Positions 52,635 to 62,418 of a DNA stretch of 64,000 nucleotides are shown here, piece by piece (the stretch's first letter is position 1; every line of letters begins with the position of its first letter). The stretch spans positions 28,882-92,881 of the forward strand of contig NZ_JAODMK010000024.1 in NCBI RefSeq assembly GCF_025465545.1. The letters are read 5' to 3'. The translations under genes and the position numbers were made by a program. Source of the DNA: Naasia sp. (GTDB taxonomy: Bacteria; Actinomycetota; Actinomycetes; Actinomycetales; Microbacteriaceae). The notes beneath the pieces were generated by a model. The model did not search any database. It saw only the letters and a list, made by a program, of their open reading frames with translations, and was not told the DNA's origin.

Positions 52635-53553
52635 AGCGGATCCTCGGATCGAGTACGGCGTAGAGGAGGTCGATCAGGATGTTGACCACGAGGTAGAGCA
52701 GCACCATGACGGTCACGAACGAGACGACGGTGGGCCGCTCGCCCCGGATGATCGCCTGGTAGAGCGTGTTCCCGACGCCGGGGACGTTGAAGATGCCCTC
52801 GGTGACCGTCGCGCCGACGATGAGCAGGCCGAAGTCGGCTCCGAACTGGGTGGTCACCGGGATCAGCGAGTTGCGCAGGATGTGCACCGGCACGACGCGA
52901 CTGCGCGAGAGCCCCTTGCTGTAGGCGGTGCGGACGAAGTCGGCGCTGGAGGTCTCGATGACCGAGGACCTCGTGAGCCGGATGGCGGTGGCCACCACGA
53001 AGAGCGCAAGGACGATGGCGGGCAGCAGCAGCCGGTTGAAGTCCGCGTTGGCTCCGACCGTCGGACTGAACCAGCCGAGCTGCACCGCGAAGAAGAACTG
53101 GCCGACGAAGCAGAGCACGAAGATCGGCACCGAGATGAGCAGGAGGCTCACGACCAGGGCGCTCGCGTCGAAGATGCCTCCCTTGCGGAGGCCGCTGATG
53201 AGGCCGACCGACAGCGCCAGGACGATCTCGATGACGATCGCGATGCCGGCGAGCCGGAGCGTCACCGGAAAGGTGCGGCCCAGGATGTCGTTGACCGACT
53301 GGCCGGAGAACGAGATGCCGAAGTCGCCGCGGAAGATGTTGCCGAGGTAGTTCAGGTACTGGATGAAGAACGGCTCGTTGAACTTGTACTGCTCCTCCAG
53401 GCGAGCGAGCAGCGCCGGGTTCGGGGTCCGCTCGCCGAAGAGGGCGAGGATCGGGTTCCCCGGCATGGCGAAGACCATGAAGTAGATGAGGAAGGTCGTG
53501 CCGAGGAGCACGGGGATGGCCTGGAGCAGCCGGCGGAGGATGTAGAACGCCAT
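52624..53553 (-). CDS. Peptide ABC transporter permease (DppB-like)
   Basis: 309 residues with about six transmembrane helices. Typical N-terminal FYILRRLLQAIPVLLGTTFL and cytoplasmic EAA loop RTAYSKGLSRSRVVPVHILR are recognisable. It is the first permease gene after the binding-protein gene and forms the channel with the DppC-type subunit. ATG start at 53553. Confidence 0.93.
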   Translation of the reverse strand: MAFYILRRLLQAIPVLLGTTFLIYFMVFAMPGNPILALFGERTPNPALLARLEEQYKFNEPFFIQYLNYLGNIFRGDFGISFSGQSVNDILGRTFPVTLRLAGIAIVIEIVLALSVGLISGLRKGGIFDASALVVSLLLISVPIFVLCFVGQFFFAVQLGWFSPTVGANADFNRLLLPAIVLALFVVATAIRLTRSSVIETSSADFVRTAYSKGLSRSRVVPVHILRNSLIPVTTQFGADFGLLIVGATVTEGIFNVPGVGNTLYQAIIRGERPTVVSFVTVMVLLYLVVNILIDLLYAVLDPRIRYVK

Positions 53554-53671
53554 CCGTCAGGCCCTGTATTCGCCGCTGAGCATGGGTAAGAAGATACCTC
53601 TGGATCTCTTGGTCAAAGGGGTGGGGCGACAGCTCGCGCTGCCGCCCCACCGGTGGAGCAGTGTGCTTCGA

Positions 53672-55351
53672 CTACGCGGTCTTGGTGATCGCGTAGTAGA
53701 GCGGCACGGAGTGCCAGTCGAACTCGACGTTGTCCACGCTCTCGCCGTAACCGCCGGTCACGTTCGAGTACCACAGCGGGATCGCGGGGAGGTCCTGAAG
53801 GAGGATCTCCTGCGCCTGCTGGAACTTCGCTTTCGCCTCCTCCGGGTCCGAGGTCGCGGCGCCTTCGCTCAGCAGCTTGTCGAACTCGGGGTTCGAGTAG
53901 TCGCCGTCGTTCGAGGATGCGTTGGTCGCATAGATCGGACCGAGGAAGTTGAACAGGCCGGGGTAGTCGGCCTGCCAACCGGTGCGGAACGCGCTCGAGA
54001 TCTCGCGCTTGCCGTCCTTGTTCTTCGAGATCAGCGTGCGCTGCTCAGCGAAGGTGGGGTACGGGTTGCCCTCCGCGTCGATGCCCAGCGTGTTCTTGAT
54101 GCTGTTCGCGACCGCGTCGACCCAGCCCTGGTGGCCGCCGTCGGAGTTGTAGGAGATCTGGAAGGTGCCGGACCACGGCGAGATCGCGTCGGCCTCGGCC
54201 CACAGCTTCTTCGCCTCGTCCGGGTTGTAGGCCAGAACCTCGGCGCCCGTCAGAGTGTCCGACCATCCGCCGATGGTGGGCGACGTGAAGTCGCTCGCCG
54301 GCGTGCGGGTGCCCTCGAAGATCACGTCGGTGATCTCCTGGCGGTTGATCGCCATCGACAGCGCCTGGCGGCGCAGCTTGCCCTCGTCGCCCTGGAAGTG
54401 CTGGAAGGCATCCTTCTTGGTGAAGTTGGTGAGATCGGACGGGATCGTGAAGGACTGGAAGACGGCGGCCGGCTGGTTGATGGCCCGGTCACCGAGGTCG
54501 GCCTCGAACGTGGAGTAGTTCGCGTCCGGGATGGCGTCCAGCACGTCGAGGTTGCCCGAGAGCAGATCCGCGTAGGCAGCGTCCTGAGTCGCGTAGAACA
54601 CGATCGAGAGACCGCCGTTCTGGGGCGTGCGTCCACCCTTGTAGTCCGGGTTCACGGCGAGATCGATCTTGACGTTGTGCTGCCAGGCGCCGTCCCCGTC
54701 GAGCATGTAGGGACCGTTGCCGATCGGGTTCTCACCGAAGGTGTCCACCACCTTGCCGTCCGCGTCGAACGCGGAGGCGGGCAGCGGGTAGAACGCCGAG
54801 TAGCCGAGGCGCAGTGGGAAGTCCGAGCGCGCCTCCTTGAGCTTCACGGTGAAGGTGGTGTCGTCCACCTTCTGGAGACCCGTGAGCTGGGTGTCCTCGT
54901 CGTAGCTGAAGCCCTCGATGTCCTCGAAGAAGTACGAGTTGAGCTGCGCGTTGCTGAGCAGCGCTCCAAAGTTCCACGCGTTGATGAAGGAGTCTGCGTC
55001 GACCGGCTCACCGTTGGTGAAGGTGTTGCCGGGCTTGATCTTGATCGTGAAGGTCTGCGAGTCGGTGGTGTCGATCGACTCCGCCAGATCGTTGACCGGG
55101 GTTCCGTCTGCCTCGTAGTACACGAGTCCCGCGAAGATGGCGTCGAGGATCTTGCCGCCGCCGGTCTCATTCGTGTTGGTCGGCACCAGCGGGTTCTGCG
55201 GCTCTCCGCCGTTGGCTGTGATCACGGCACTCGCGGCGGCAGGCGCCGAGGCGTTTCCGCCACCACCGCTCCCGCTTGCGCAACCGGCGAGCACGAGCAC
55301 GCTGGCCGTTGCCAGGGCGATCGACCCCACGCCGAGTCGTCTGAAATTCAC
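53672..55351 (-). CDS. Peptide ABC transporter substrate-binding lipoprotein (SBP family 5)
   Basis: 559-residue secreted binding protein. The signal peptide ends in lipobox VLAGC (about residue 22), followed by a Ser/Gly linker. SBP_bac_5 (DppA/OppA type) features include GNGPYMLDGDGAW and the long C-terminal segment GWQADYPGLFNFLGPIYA. GTG start at 55351 with a GGAGGAAGA Shine-Dalgarno. It heads the operon with DppB, DppC and ATPase genes. The ligand is most likely oligopeptides. Confidence 0.93.
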   Translation of the reverse strand: MNFRRLGVGSIALATASVLVLAGCASGSGGGGNASAPAAASAVITANGGEPQNPLVPTNTNETGGGKILDAIFAGLVYYEADGTPVNDLAESIDTTDSQTFTIKIKPGNTFTNGEPVDADSFINAWNFGALLSNAQLNSYFFEDIEGFSYDEDTQLTGLQKVDDTTFTVKLKEARSDFPLRLGYSAFYPLPASAFDADGKVVDTFGENPIGNGPYMLDGDGAWQHNVKIDLAVNPDYKGGRTPQNGGLSIVFYATQDAAYADLLSGNLDVLDAIPDANYSTFEADLGDRAINQPAAVFQSFTIPSDLTNFTKKDAFQHFQGDEGKLRRQALSMAINRQEITDVIFEGTRTPASDFTSPTIGGWSDTLTGAEVLAYNPDEAKKLWAEADAISPWSGTFQISYNSDGGHQGWVDAVANSIKNTLGIDAEGNPYPTFAEQRTLISKNKDGKREISSAFRTGWQADYPGLFNFLGPIYATNASSNDGDYSNPEFDKLLSEGAATSDPEEAKAKFQQAQEILLQDLPAIPLWYSNVTGGYGESVDNVEFDWHSVPLYYAITKTA

Positions 55352-55531
55352 TCTTCCTCCAGGGGTGTGCAGACAAAAGCGCCACGGAAGCAAGGAGTCC
55401 CCGCGGCGCTGGGATATCAGTACCCTAAGTGGGGTACAGAACCGGCCCAAATCGAGCGCTCATATCGTTACACGCTGGTGACGAAGTTCGAAAAACCTTG
55501 CGCCGACGCAAGAATCGTGTCGAAGGGAACC
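55352..55531. promoter_or_regulatory. Divergent region between the peptide importer and the DCC gene
   Basis: A/T-richer intergenic stretch. It contains TACCC-TAAGT-GGGGTA, a small palindrome at about 55421-55436, and several TANNNT hexamers, so it probably contains the importer promoter and a regulator site. The regulator is not identifiable. Confidence 0.4.
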
Positions 55532-55897
55532 GTGAAACAGCAGATTGTTCTGATCTTCGACGGTGACTGCAGCTTCTGTTCTTCCTGCGTCGACTGGGTC
55601 GAAGAAAACCTCCCTTCGCCGCCGCAGGCGGTCCCGTTCCAGCACGCCGATCTCGAGGGGTACGGGCTCAGCCTCGAGGAGGCTCGCTCGCAGGTGTGGC
55701 TGCTGACCCCGGCCGAGCACTTCGGCGGGGCGGCGGCGGTATCGGCGCTGCTGCGCAGCCAGCCCGGCGCCTCCTACCGCTTCCTGGGCTGGCTCCTGCA
55801 GGCGCCGCCCCTGTCCTGGCTCGCCGACGGCGTCTACTGGGTGGTCTCGAAGCTGCGTCACGTGCTTCCCGGGGGCACCCCGGCCTGCCGCCGTTGA
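55532..55897 (+). CDS. DCC-family (DUF393) thiol-disulfide-like protein
   Basis: 121-residue protein. The hallmark is at residues 10-19, DGDCSFCSSC, including the DxxCxxC redox-like motif. Members are predicted thioredoxin-like oxidoreductases but remain poorly characterised. GTG start at 55532 with a GAAGGGAA Shine-Dalgarno. Its stop overlaps the TTG start of the CPBP gene, so the two are coupled. Confidence 0.85.
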   Translation: MKQQIVLIFDGDCSFCSSCVDWVEENLPSPPQAVPFQHADLEGYGLSLEEARSQVWLLTPAEHFGGAAAVSALLRSQPGASYRFLGWLLQAPPLSWLADGVYWVVSKLRHVLPGGTPACRR

Positions 55898-56673
55898 CGT
55901 TCTCCCCCGCTCCCTCGCCGGGCACGCGCCGTCGCATCCGGCTCGAGATCGGCATCGTGCTCGCCCTGTCGCTCGGCGCCGCCGCCGTGTACTCGGTGAT
56001 CGCGATCGTGAACCGGCTGACCCAGGACGTGCCCATCTCGCAGCAGACGGCCACGCTCAATCCGTCGCTCAGCGACCGGCCGGTCTTCGACCTGATCTAC
56101 CAGCTGCTCGACATCGCGTTCGCCCTCGTCCCCGTGCTGCTCGTGCTCTACCTGCTGTGGCAGCCGGGCCGATCGCCGTTTCGACGGCTCGGCTTCGACG
56201 CCTCACGTCCCGGGCGGGATCTCGGCGCCGGCCTCCTGCTCACCCTTGCGATCGGACTCCCCGGCCTCGGGCTCTACTTCGCCGGCCGGGCTCTCGGCAT
56301 CACGCCGACCATCGTCACCTCGGGTCTGACCGACCAGTGGTGGACCATTCCGGTGCTCATCCTGTCCGCCCTGCGATCCGCGCTCACCGAGGAGCTGATC
56401 GTGGTCGGCTTCCTCTTCACCCGCCTGCACGAGCTAGGCCACGGGCGCTGGCCGGTGATCATCGGAGCGGCGATCCTCCGCGGCAGCTACCACCTCTACC
56501 AGGGCTTCGGATCCTTTGTGGGAAACGTGGCGATGGGCATCGTCTTCGGCTGGGTGTACGAGAAGTGGGGCCGGACCACCCCGCTCGTGATCGCGCACTG
56601 GATCCTCGACATCGCCAGCTTCGTCGGGTACGCCCTCGTGGTGGCGTGGTTCCCCGGGCTCGTCGGCACGTAG
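55894..56673 (+). CDS. CPBP intramembrane metalloprotease (CAAX/Abi family)
   Basis: 259-residue polytopic membrane protein with about six to seven hydrophobic segments. CPBP motifs are visible: EE in ALTEELIVVGFLFTRL (about 165-180) and a second His-containing motif AHWILDIASF near the C-terminus. Relatives cleave CAAX-type or other membrane substrates. A TTG at 55894 overlaps the DCC stop (TTGA), suggesting coupling. It is followed by repeat A copy 3 and the convergent gcvP. Confidence 0.85.
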   Translation: MTFSPAPSPGTRRRIRLEIGIVLALSLGAAAVYSVIAIVNRLTQDVPISQQTATLNPSLSDRPVFDLIYQLLDIAFALVPVLLVLYLLWQPGRSPFRRLGFDASRPGRDLGAGLLLTLAIGLPGLGLYFAGRALGITPTIVTSGLTDQWWTIPVLILSALRSALTEELIVVGFLFTRLHELGHGRWPVIIGAAILRGSYHLYQGFGSFVGNVAMGIVFGWVYEKWGRTTPLVIAHWILDIASFVGYALVVAWFPGLVGT

Positions 56674-56686
56674 CGGGCCCTCCCTC

Positions 56687-56765
56687 CGCCGAATGCACCC
56701 CGAGACGCCGAGCGCACCCCGTACCCGGGGCGCGCTCGGCGTCTCGGGTAGCGCTCGGCGCGAGC
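56687..56765. repeat. Dispersed palindromic repeat family A, copy 3
   Basis: The most symmetrical copy: arms CCCGAGACGCCGAGCGC (56699-56715) and its perfect complement GCGCTCGGCGTCTCGGG (56732-56748), with a 16-nt loop, preceded by CGCCGAATGCAC and followed by TAGCGCTCGG. It lies between the convergent CPBP and gcvP genes. Confidence 0.85.
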
Positions 56766-56778
56766 GCCCCTCAGCGCG

Positions 56779-59715
56779 TCAGGCGAAGGCCTCGGGAGGC
56801 GGGCAGGCGCACACCAGGTTGCGGTCTCCGTAGGCCTGGTCGATGCGGCGCACCGGCGGCCAGTACTTGCCCCGGATGCGGGCGGTGGCCGTCGCGGGAT
56901 CCGCCGGTGTGTGTGCGGCGAACGGATACACCGCGTCCTCCCGGGAGTAGGGGTGGTGCCACTCCTCCGCCGCGATGGACTGCGCGGTGTGCGGGGCGTT
57001 CCGCAGCGGATTGTCGTCGCGCGGCCACTCCCCTGAGCCGACCCTGCCGGCCTCGGCGCGGATCGCGATCATGGCCTGCACGAAGCGGTCCAGCTCGGCG
57101 AGGTCCTCGCTCTCGGTCGGCTCCACCATGAGGGTCCCCGGAACCGGGAAGGACATGGTGGGCGCGTGGAAGCCGTAGTCGATGAGGCGCTTCGCCACAT
57201 CGTCGACCGTCACGCCGGTCGCCGCGGTGAGGGGTCGCACGTCCAGGATGCACTCGTGCGCGACCAGGCCGTTGTCGCCACGGTAGAGCACCGGGTAGTG
57301 CTCGCTCAGCCGCTCGGCGATGTAGTTGGCGGCGAGCACGGCGGCTCCCGTCGCCTCGCGGAGGCCCTGGGCTCCCATCATCCGCACGTAGGCCCAGCTG
57401 ATCGGCAGGATCGAGGGGGATCCGAAAGGAGCGGCCGAGATCGGCCCGCCCTGGAACTCCGCCCCGCCGCGCTGGGACTGCGCGTGGCCCGGCAGGTAGG
57501 GCGCCAGGTGCGCCTTCGCGGCCACCGGACCGACGCCGGGGCCGCCGCCGCCGTGCTGGATGCAGAAAGTCGAGTGCAGGTTGAGGTGCGAGACGTCGCC
57601 GCCGAAGTCGCCGAACCGCGCGGAGCCGAGCAGCGCGTTGAGGTTGGCGCCGTCGACGTAGACCTGGCCGCCCGCCTCGTGCACGGCGTCGGTGACGGCC
57701 CGCACCTCGTGCTCGTACACGCCGTGGGTGGACGGGTAGGTGATCATCAGGGCCGCCAGGTCGTCCCGGTGCTCGTCGATGCGCGCCCGCAGGTCGTCGA
57801 GGTCCACGTTGCCGAGAGCGTCGCAGGCCACCACCACCACCCGCATGCCGGCCAGGACGGCCGATGCCGCATTGGTGCCGTGCGCGCTGGACGGGATGAG
57901 GCAGACCGCTCGGTCCGCGTTCCCGCGGGCCTCGTGGTAGCCGCGGATCGCGAGGAGCCCGGCGAGCTCGCCCTGGCTGCCCGCGTTCGGCTGCAGCGAC
58001 ACCGCGTCGTAGCCGGTGACCTCCGCGAGCCAGTTCTCCAGCTGCCCGATCAGCTCGAGGTAGCCCTGCACGTCCTCGGCGGGCGCGAACGGATGGATCG
58101 AGGCGAACTCGTGCCAGGTGATCGCCTGCATCTCCGTGGCGGAGTTGAGCTTCATGGTGCACGAGCCGAGGGGGATCATGCCCCGGTCGAGCGCGTAGTC
58201 GAGGTCGGCGAGGTACTTGAGGTACCGCATCATCGCCGTCTCGGAGTGGTGCGTGTTGAAGACTCGGTGGGTGAGGAAGTCGGACTTCCGTCGAAGCGCC
58301 GCGGGCTCGATCTCGTGCCGGCGGGGACCGTAGCCGACCAGACCGAAGACCTCGTCCCCTGCCGATCCATGGCGCAGCGCGTGCGCCAGGAGAGGGCCGA
58401 GCAGCGGGTCGTCCGCCGCCACCTCGTCGAGCGCGACGCCGACCGTGGTGTCGTCGACGCGGCGCAGGAGGATGTCGTGCGCCCGGGCCCGCGCGAGCGC
58501 CTCGTCCGCATCGGGGACGCGCACGGTGAAGGTGTCGAAGAACGCCGGCGTGAGCACGTCGAAGCCGGCCTCCCCCAGTGCTTCGGCAACGGTCACCGCA
58601 GCGTTGTGCACCTTCCGCGCGATGTGCCGAAGCCCTTCAGGGCCGTGGTAGACGGCGTACATGCTCGCCATGACCGCGAGCAGGACCTGCGCGGTGCAGA
58701 TGTTGCTCGTCGCCTTCTCCCGGCGGATGTGCTGCTCCCGTGCCTGCAGGCTGAGCCGGTAGGCGAGCTGGCCGGCGGCATCCTGACTGACGCCGACGAG
58801 GCGTCCCGGGAGCTGGCGCTCGAGGCCCGAGCGGACCGCCATATATCCGGCGTGCGGACCACCGAAGCCCATCGGCACTCCGAAGCGCTGGGTGGTGCCC
58901 ACGGCGACGTCGGCGCCGAGCTCCCCCGGCGAACGCAGCAGGGTGAGAGCGAGCAGGTCTGCGGCCACGACGACCACGGCGCCCGCCGCCTTCGCCGCGG
59001 TGATCAGCGCGCTCGGATCCCAGACCCGGCCGGACGCTCCCGGATACTGCACGAGCACCCCGAAGCAGCCGCCGTCCGGCAGATCATCGGCGAGGGTCGA
59101 CTCCACGATCTCGATGCCCACCGCCGCCGCCCGCGCCGCCAGGAGCGCCCGCGTCTGCGGCAGGGCGTCCGAGTCGACGAGGAACCGCGTCGAGCCGTTC
59201 TTCGATGCGCGCCTGGCGAGGAGCATGCCCTCGACCACGGCGGTCGCCTCGTCGAGCATCGACGCGTTCGCGGTGCCGAGCCCGGTGAGATCGGCGACCA
59301 TCGTCTGGAAGTTGATCAGCGCCTCGAGGCGCCCCTGGGAGATCTCCGGCTGGTAGGGCGTGTAGGCCGTGTACCAGCTCGGGTTCTCGAGCACGTTGCG
59401 GAGGATCACGCTCGGGGTGGCGGTGTCGTAGTAGCCGAGGCCGATCAGGGACCGCCGCACGGTGTTGCGGGACGCGAGAGCGCGCAGCTCGGCGAGGGCC
59501 TCCCGCTCGGTGGCCGCCGAAGGGAGCGAGGAGGGCAGGTCGGGATCGACGCGGATCCCGGCCGGCACGGCGCCGTCGAGCAGCGCGTCGACGGAGTCAA
59601 AGCCGAGCACGCGCAGCATGGCGCGCTGATCCGCTGCGCTCGTGCCGATGTGCCGGCGCCCGAACGCGTCGAGGTCGGAGGTGAGGGGGACGGCGATCTC
59701 GGCAGCGAGGGTCAT
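56779..59715 (-). CDS. gcvP: Glycine dehydrogenase (aminomethyl-transferring), P-protein, with altered PLP-lysine site
   Basis: 978-residue full-length P-protein, which decarboxylates glycine and passes the aminomethyl group to GcvH lipoyl-lysine. The N-terminal half begins FGRRHIGTS. The C-terminal half holds the glycine-rich loop [11 protein letters not shown]. Where the family has LHKTFCIPHGGGG, with the PLP-forming lysine, this gene encodes [13 protein letters not shown]: Ser at residue 715 (TCG, 57571-57573 complement) and Gln for Pro. That would remove the PLP Schiff base. The reading frame is otherwise intact. ATG at 59715, four bases after gcvH. Confidence 0.92.
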   Translation of the reverse strand: MTLAAEIAVPLTSDLDAFGRRHIGTSAADQRAMLRVLGFDSVDALLDGAVPAGIRVDPDLPSSLPSAATEREALAELRALASRNTVRRSLIGLGYYDTATPSVILRNVLENPSWYTAYTPYQPEISQGRLEALINFQTMVADLTGLGTANASMLDEATAVVEGMLLARRASKNGSTRFLVDSDALPQTRALLAARAAAVGIEIVESTLADDLPDGGCFGVLVQYPGASGRVWDPSALITAAKAAGAVVVVAADLLALTLLRSPGELGADVAVGTTQRFGVPMGFGGPHAGYMAVRSGLERQLPGRLVGVSQDAAGQLAYRLSLQAREQHIRREKATSNICTAQVLLAVMASMYAVYHGPEGLRHIARKVHNAAVTVAEALGEAGFDVLTPAFFDTFTVRVPDADEALARARAHDILLRRVDDTTVGVALDEVAADDPLLGPLLAHALRHGSAGDEVFGLVGYGPRRHEIEPAALRRKSDFLTHRVFNTHHSETAMMRYLKYLADLDYALDRGMIPLGSCTMKLNSATEMQAITWHEFASIHPFAPAEDVQGYLELIGQLENWLAEVTGYDAVSLQPNAGSQGELAGLLAIRGYHEARGNADRAVCLIPSSAHGTNAASAVLAGMRVVVVACDALGNVDLDDLRARIDEHRDDLAALMITYPSTHGVYEHEVRAVTDAVHEAGGQVYVDGANLNALLGSARFGDFGGDVSHLNLHSTFCIQHGGGGPGVGPVAAKAHLAPYLPGHAQSQRGGAEFQGGPISAAPFGSPSILPISWAYVRMMGAQGLREATGAAVLAANYIAERLSEHYPVLYRGDNGLVAHECILDVRPLTAATGVTVDDVAKRLIDYGFHAPTMSFPVPGTLMVEPTESEDLAELDRFVQAMIAIRAEAGRVGSGEWPRDDNPLRNAPHTAQSIAAEEWHHPYSREDAVYPFAAHTPADPATATARIRGKYWPPVRRIDQAYGDRNLVCACPPPEAFA

Positions 59716-59719
59716 CGGG

Positions 59720-60103
59720 TCAGTCCTTCGTCAGTGCCTGGTAGTCGGTGAGGGTGAGGAGTCCGGGGAGCTCCGTGTACCCGACCTTGAGGAGCCAGCC
59801 GTCGCCGAGCGGATCGGCGTTGACCAGTTCCGGGGAGCCGACCACGGCCGCGTTCACCTCCAGCACGGTTCCGCTCACCGGGGAGAAGAGCTCCGCCACC
59901 GACTTCGTCGACTCGATCTCGCCGATCACCGCGCCGGCCTGGACGTCGTCCCCGACCGAGGGCAGGTCGACGTAGACCACGTCGCCGAGGCGCTCCGAGG
60001 CGTAGACCGTGATGCCCACCGTCGCGACGCCGTCCGCGGCGTCCACCCACTCGTGCTCGGCGGTGTACTGGAGGTCGTCTTCACGAGCCACGGGGATCCT
60101 CAC
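59720..60103 (-). CDS. gcvH: Glycine cleavage system H protein
   Basis: 127-residue lipoyl carrier protein. The lipoyl-attachment lysine K67 is visible in [15 protein letters not shown], and the N-terminus carries YTAEHEWV. It shuttles the aminomethyl group between P-, T- and L-proteins. GTG start overlaps the gcvT stop by 4 nt (GTGA). The L-protein (lipoamide dehydrogenase) is not in the window. Confidence 0.95.
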   Translation of the reverse strand: MRIPVAREDDLQYTAEHEWVDAADGVATVGITVYASERLGDVVYVDLPSVGDDVQAGAVIGEIESTKSVAELFSPVSGTVLEVNAAVVGSPELVNADPLGDGWLLKVGYTELPGLLTLTDYQALTKD

Positions 60104-61287
60104 TCGCCCTTGCGCGTGTAGAAGGGAAGGGAGCTCACGGTCGCCGGCAGCCGGGTGCCCCGCACATCGAGGAAGAGCTGGGTGCCGGGCGTCGCGACCT
60201 CGGGGTCGATGTACGCCATCGCGATCGGATGCCCGAGCGTGGGCGAGAGCGCCCCGCTCGTCACAACGCCGACGCGCGTGCCGCCCTCACCGGTGTCGTA
60301 GACGGCGTAGCCGGCCCGACCGGCGCGCTTGCCTTCCGCGGTGAGACCGGCCAGAACGCGCCCGGAGAAGATGGACTCCTCGTCGGCGGCCGCACCGCTC
60401 TCGATCGCGGCGCGTCCCACGAAGTCGCCCTTGTCCTTCAGGACGACGGTGCGCGCGAGGCCTGCCTGCGAGGGAAGCGTGGTGAGCCCGAGCTCATGCC
60501 CGTAGAGGGGCATGCCCGCCTCGAGTCGCAGCGTGTCGCGCGCGGCGAGCCCGGCCGGCACGAGGCCCGCGCCGGCTCCGGTCTCCAGGAGACCCTGCCA
60601 CAGCGGGCGCAGATTCTCGGGCGAGGTGAAGATCTCGAAGCCGTCCTCACCGGTGTAGCCGGTGCGGGCGATCAGCGCCCGGCGCCCGAGGAATTCGGCG
60701 GGAAGGGCTCGGTAGTACCCCAGCTGGGCGAGCGCGTCCTCGAGCGGAGGACCGGGGACGGCGTCGTCGCCGACCGTGAGGCCCTCGAGGTTCTGCAGGA
60801 TCTCGAGGGAGCGCGGTCCCTGCAGGGCGATCAGCCCGATCTCGTCGCTCTCATCCTCCACGAGCGCGTCGAAGCCTTCGGTGCGTGCGCGAAGCTCGGC
60901 AGCGACAGTCCGCCGGTTGGAGGCGTTGGCGACGACGAGGTAGCGGTCGGCGCCGGTGCGGTAGACGACCAGATCGTCGACGATGCCACCGCGCTCCGAC
61001 AGCAGGAGGGTGTACTTGGCCTGCCGCTCCGCCAGGGCCGACATCCGGCCGGACAGGGCGGAGTCGAGGGCCTCGCCGGCCTGGGGCCCGACCACCAGGA
61101 TCTCGCCCATGTGCGACAGGTCGAAGAGCCCGGCGGCGCTGCGCACCGCGGCGTGCTCGGCCAGGTCGCTGGTGTACCGCACCGGCATCTGCCAGCCGGC
61201 GAAGTCCGTGAACGCGGCACCCGCTGCGACGTGCAGGTCATGCAGGGGCGAGCGGCGCAGCTCTGGTCGGGACGGGGCATCGGTCAC
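60100..61287 (-). CDS. gcvT: Glycine cleavage system T protein (aminomethyltransferase)
   Basis: 395-residue folate-dependent aminomethyltransferase producing 5,10-methylene-THF and ammonia. It contains [32 protein letters not shown], and [14 protein letters not shown]. Start chosen at GTG 61287, with an AGGAGAAGAACTC Shine-Dalgarno. An ATG at 61350 is in frame but sits at the very end of the riboswitch aptamer and lacks a separate ribosome-binding site. First gene of gcvT-gcvH-gcvP, expression set by the glycine riboswitch. Confidence 0.94.
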   Translation of the reverse strand: MTDAPSRPELRRSPLHDLHVAAGAAFTDFAGWQMPVRYTSDLAEHAAVRSAAGLFDLSHMGEILVVGPQAGEALDSALSGRMSALAERQAKYTLLLSERGGIVDDLVVYRTGADRYLVVANASNRRTVAAELRARTEGFDALVEDESDEIGLIALQGPRSLEILQNLEGLTVGDDAVPGPPLEDALAQLGYYRALPAEFLGRRALIARTGYTGEDGFEIFTSPENLRPLWQGLLETGAGAGLVPAGLAARDTLRLEAGMPLYGHELGLTTLPSQAGLARTVVLKDKGDFVGRAAIESGAAADEESIFSGRVLAGLTAEGKRAGRAGYAVYDTGEGGTRVGVVTSGALSPTLGHPIAMAYIDPEVATPGTQLFLDVRGTRLPATVSSLPFYTRKGE

Positions 61288-61351
61288 GAGTTCTTCTCCT
61301 CTACGGCGGCGCGGCGAAGCGTCCAGCGGCAAGAACTCCCCGTCGGTCATG

Positions 61352-61542
61352 GCGCCTGAGAGTTTCGCTCCGGCGTCACACGACGCGGTCCGCTTTCACC
61401 GTGGGCGAGGCGCGATGAAGCACGCCTGCTTTCCAGAGTGGCCGGTCCGGCGCGGTACGTGCACCTGAGAGATGGGCGGGGAGGCTTGCTCCTTCGGCGT
61501 CCTGCCGCTCGACGATCCGTGAGCGGCGGGACTCTCCCGCGT
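61352..61542 (-). promoter_or_regulatory. Tandem glycine riboswitch
   Basis: On the minus strand two glycine aptamers are visible. The first (about 61542-61464) has GGGAGAGTCCCG, GCCGAAGGAGCAAGCC and the closing CATCTCTCAGG. The second (about 61445-61352) has CCACTCTGGAAAGC, CACGGTGAAAGCGG and GGAGCGAAACTCTCAGGCGCC. Both end in the TCTCAGG signature. It precedes gcvT, so glycine likely switches the cleavage operon on. The switch point is the 60 nt up to the GTG start. Confidence 0.9.
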
Positions 61543-61674
61543 CGGCCCTGAAGCCCGATGTTCAGTTGATGGGCCGAGCCTACCTCGACGGCCCGTCTCG
61601 AGGGCCAGGGATCGGGACCCCCGATACTCCGCGAGCGGCGGCGAGCCGCCCGGGGCGCCGCTCTCCGGAAAGGG
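61543..61674. other. Intergenic gap between the glycine riboswitch and the CopC-like gene
   Basis: About 130 nt between the riboswitch and the 3' end of the CopC-like gene. It should contain the promoter of the gcv operon, since TTGATGGG and GAACATCGG stretches lie here, but no convincing -35/-10 pair was identified by eye. Confidence 0.4.
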
Positions 61675-62250
61675 TCATGCGGTGGGAACACGAGCGCGCC
61701 GGCGGCCGACGATCACGGCGGCCGCCACGCCCGCCAGAGTGAGCATCCCGATGCAGGCCGCCGCGCCGAGCAGGATCGCGTCGTCGCCCGGGCCTCCCGC
61801 GGATGCCCCAGCGAGGGGTGCGCACGCGGGCTTGGCGGCCCCGGCGCTCGCCTCGGTCCCGACGCTCGGGGAGTAGGTGAAGGAGTAGCTGCCGGAGGTC
61901 GGATGCCCGTCGGATGAGACGACCTGCCAGACCACCTCGTAGGTGCCCGCCGCCCCGAGCGCGACCGGGGCCGATGCGGTCTTCTCGGAGATTCTCGCGC
62001 AGCCCGTCTCGAAGTACCGGTCACCCTGCCGCACCTGGATCGCCGTCGACCGCTGGCCCTCGCCGAAGTCGAGCAGCACGCCGGCGAAGGTCAGGTCCAC
62101 CTGGGTGAGCGGGTCCGTCACGGTCGCCTCGGCGGCGGGCGTCGACGAGGACAGGGAGTCGTGGGCGGACGCCGAGAGCGGCGCACCGAGCGCGAGGACC
62201 AGCGCGGCGCCGCCGGCGAGGCTCATTCCGAGTGCCCGTCGAATCCTCAT
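61675..62250 (-). CDS. CopC/YobA-like copper-binding protein with C-terminal membrane anchor
   Basis: 191-residue extracytoplasmic protein. The signal peptide ends ASA-H, which places a histidine (H30) at the mature N-terminus, as in CopC. SSTPAAEATVTDPLTQVDLTFAG and SSDGHPTSGSYSFTYSP give the CopC beta-barrel and a second His ligand. A transmembrane helix near 165-187 anchors it. It binds or delivers copper. No CopD-like domain or other copper gene is visible nearby. Start ATG 62250 with a GAGAGGAT Shine-Dalgarno. Confidence 0.9.
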   Translation of the reverse strand: MRIRRALGMSLAGGAALVLALGAPLSASAHDSLSSSTPAAEATVTDPLTQVDLTFAGVLLDFGEGQRSTAIQVRQGDRYFETGCARISEKTASAPVALGAAGTYEVVWQVVSSDGHPTSGSYSFTYSPSVGTEASAGAAKPACAPLAGASAGGPGDDAILLGAAACIGMLTLAGVAAAVIVGRRRARVPTA

Positions 62251-62418
62251 CCGCCCATCCTCTCGCTCACTTCCTGAGTTCGCGCTCGACCGGGATGCGG
62301 ATTGCCGGTCTGGCCTGCCGGCGCCCACGGCTGCCGACGCGATCGGCTGCTCGCCCGACCTGGCCGTCCGCCCGCTCGGCCGTCGTCTCGGGCCCCAGCG
62401 TCGGGCGGAGCGTGCCGA

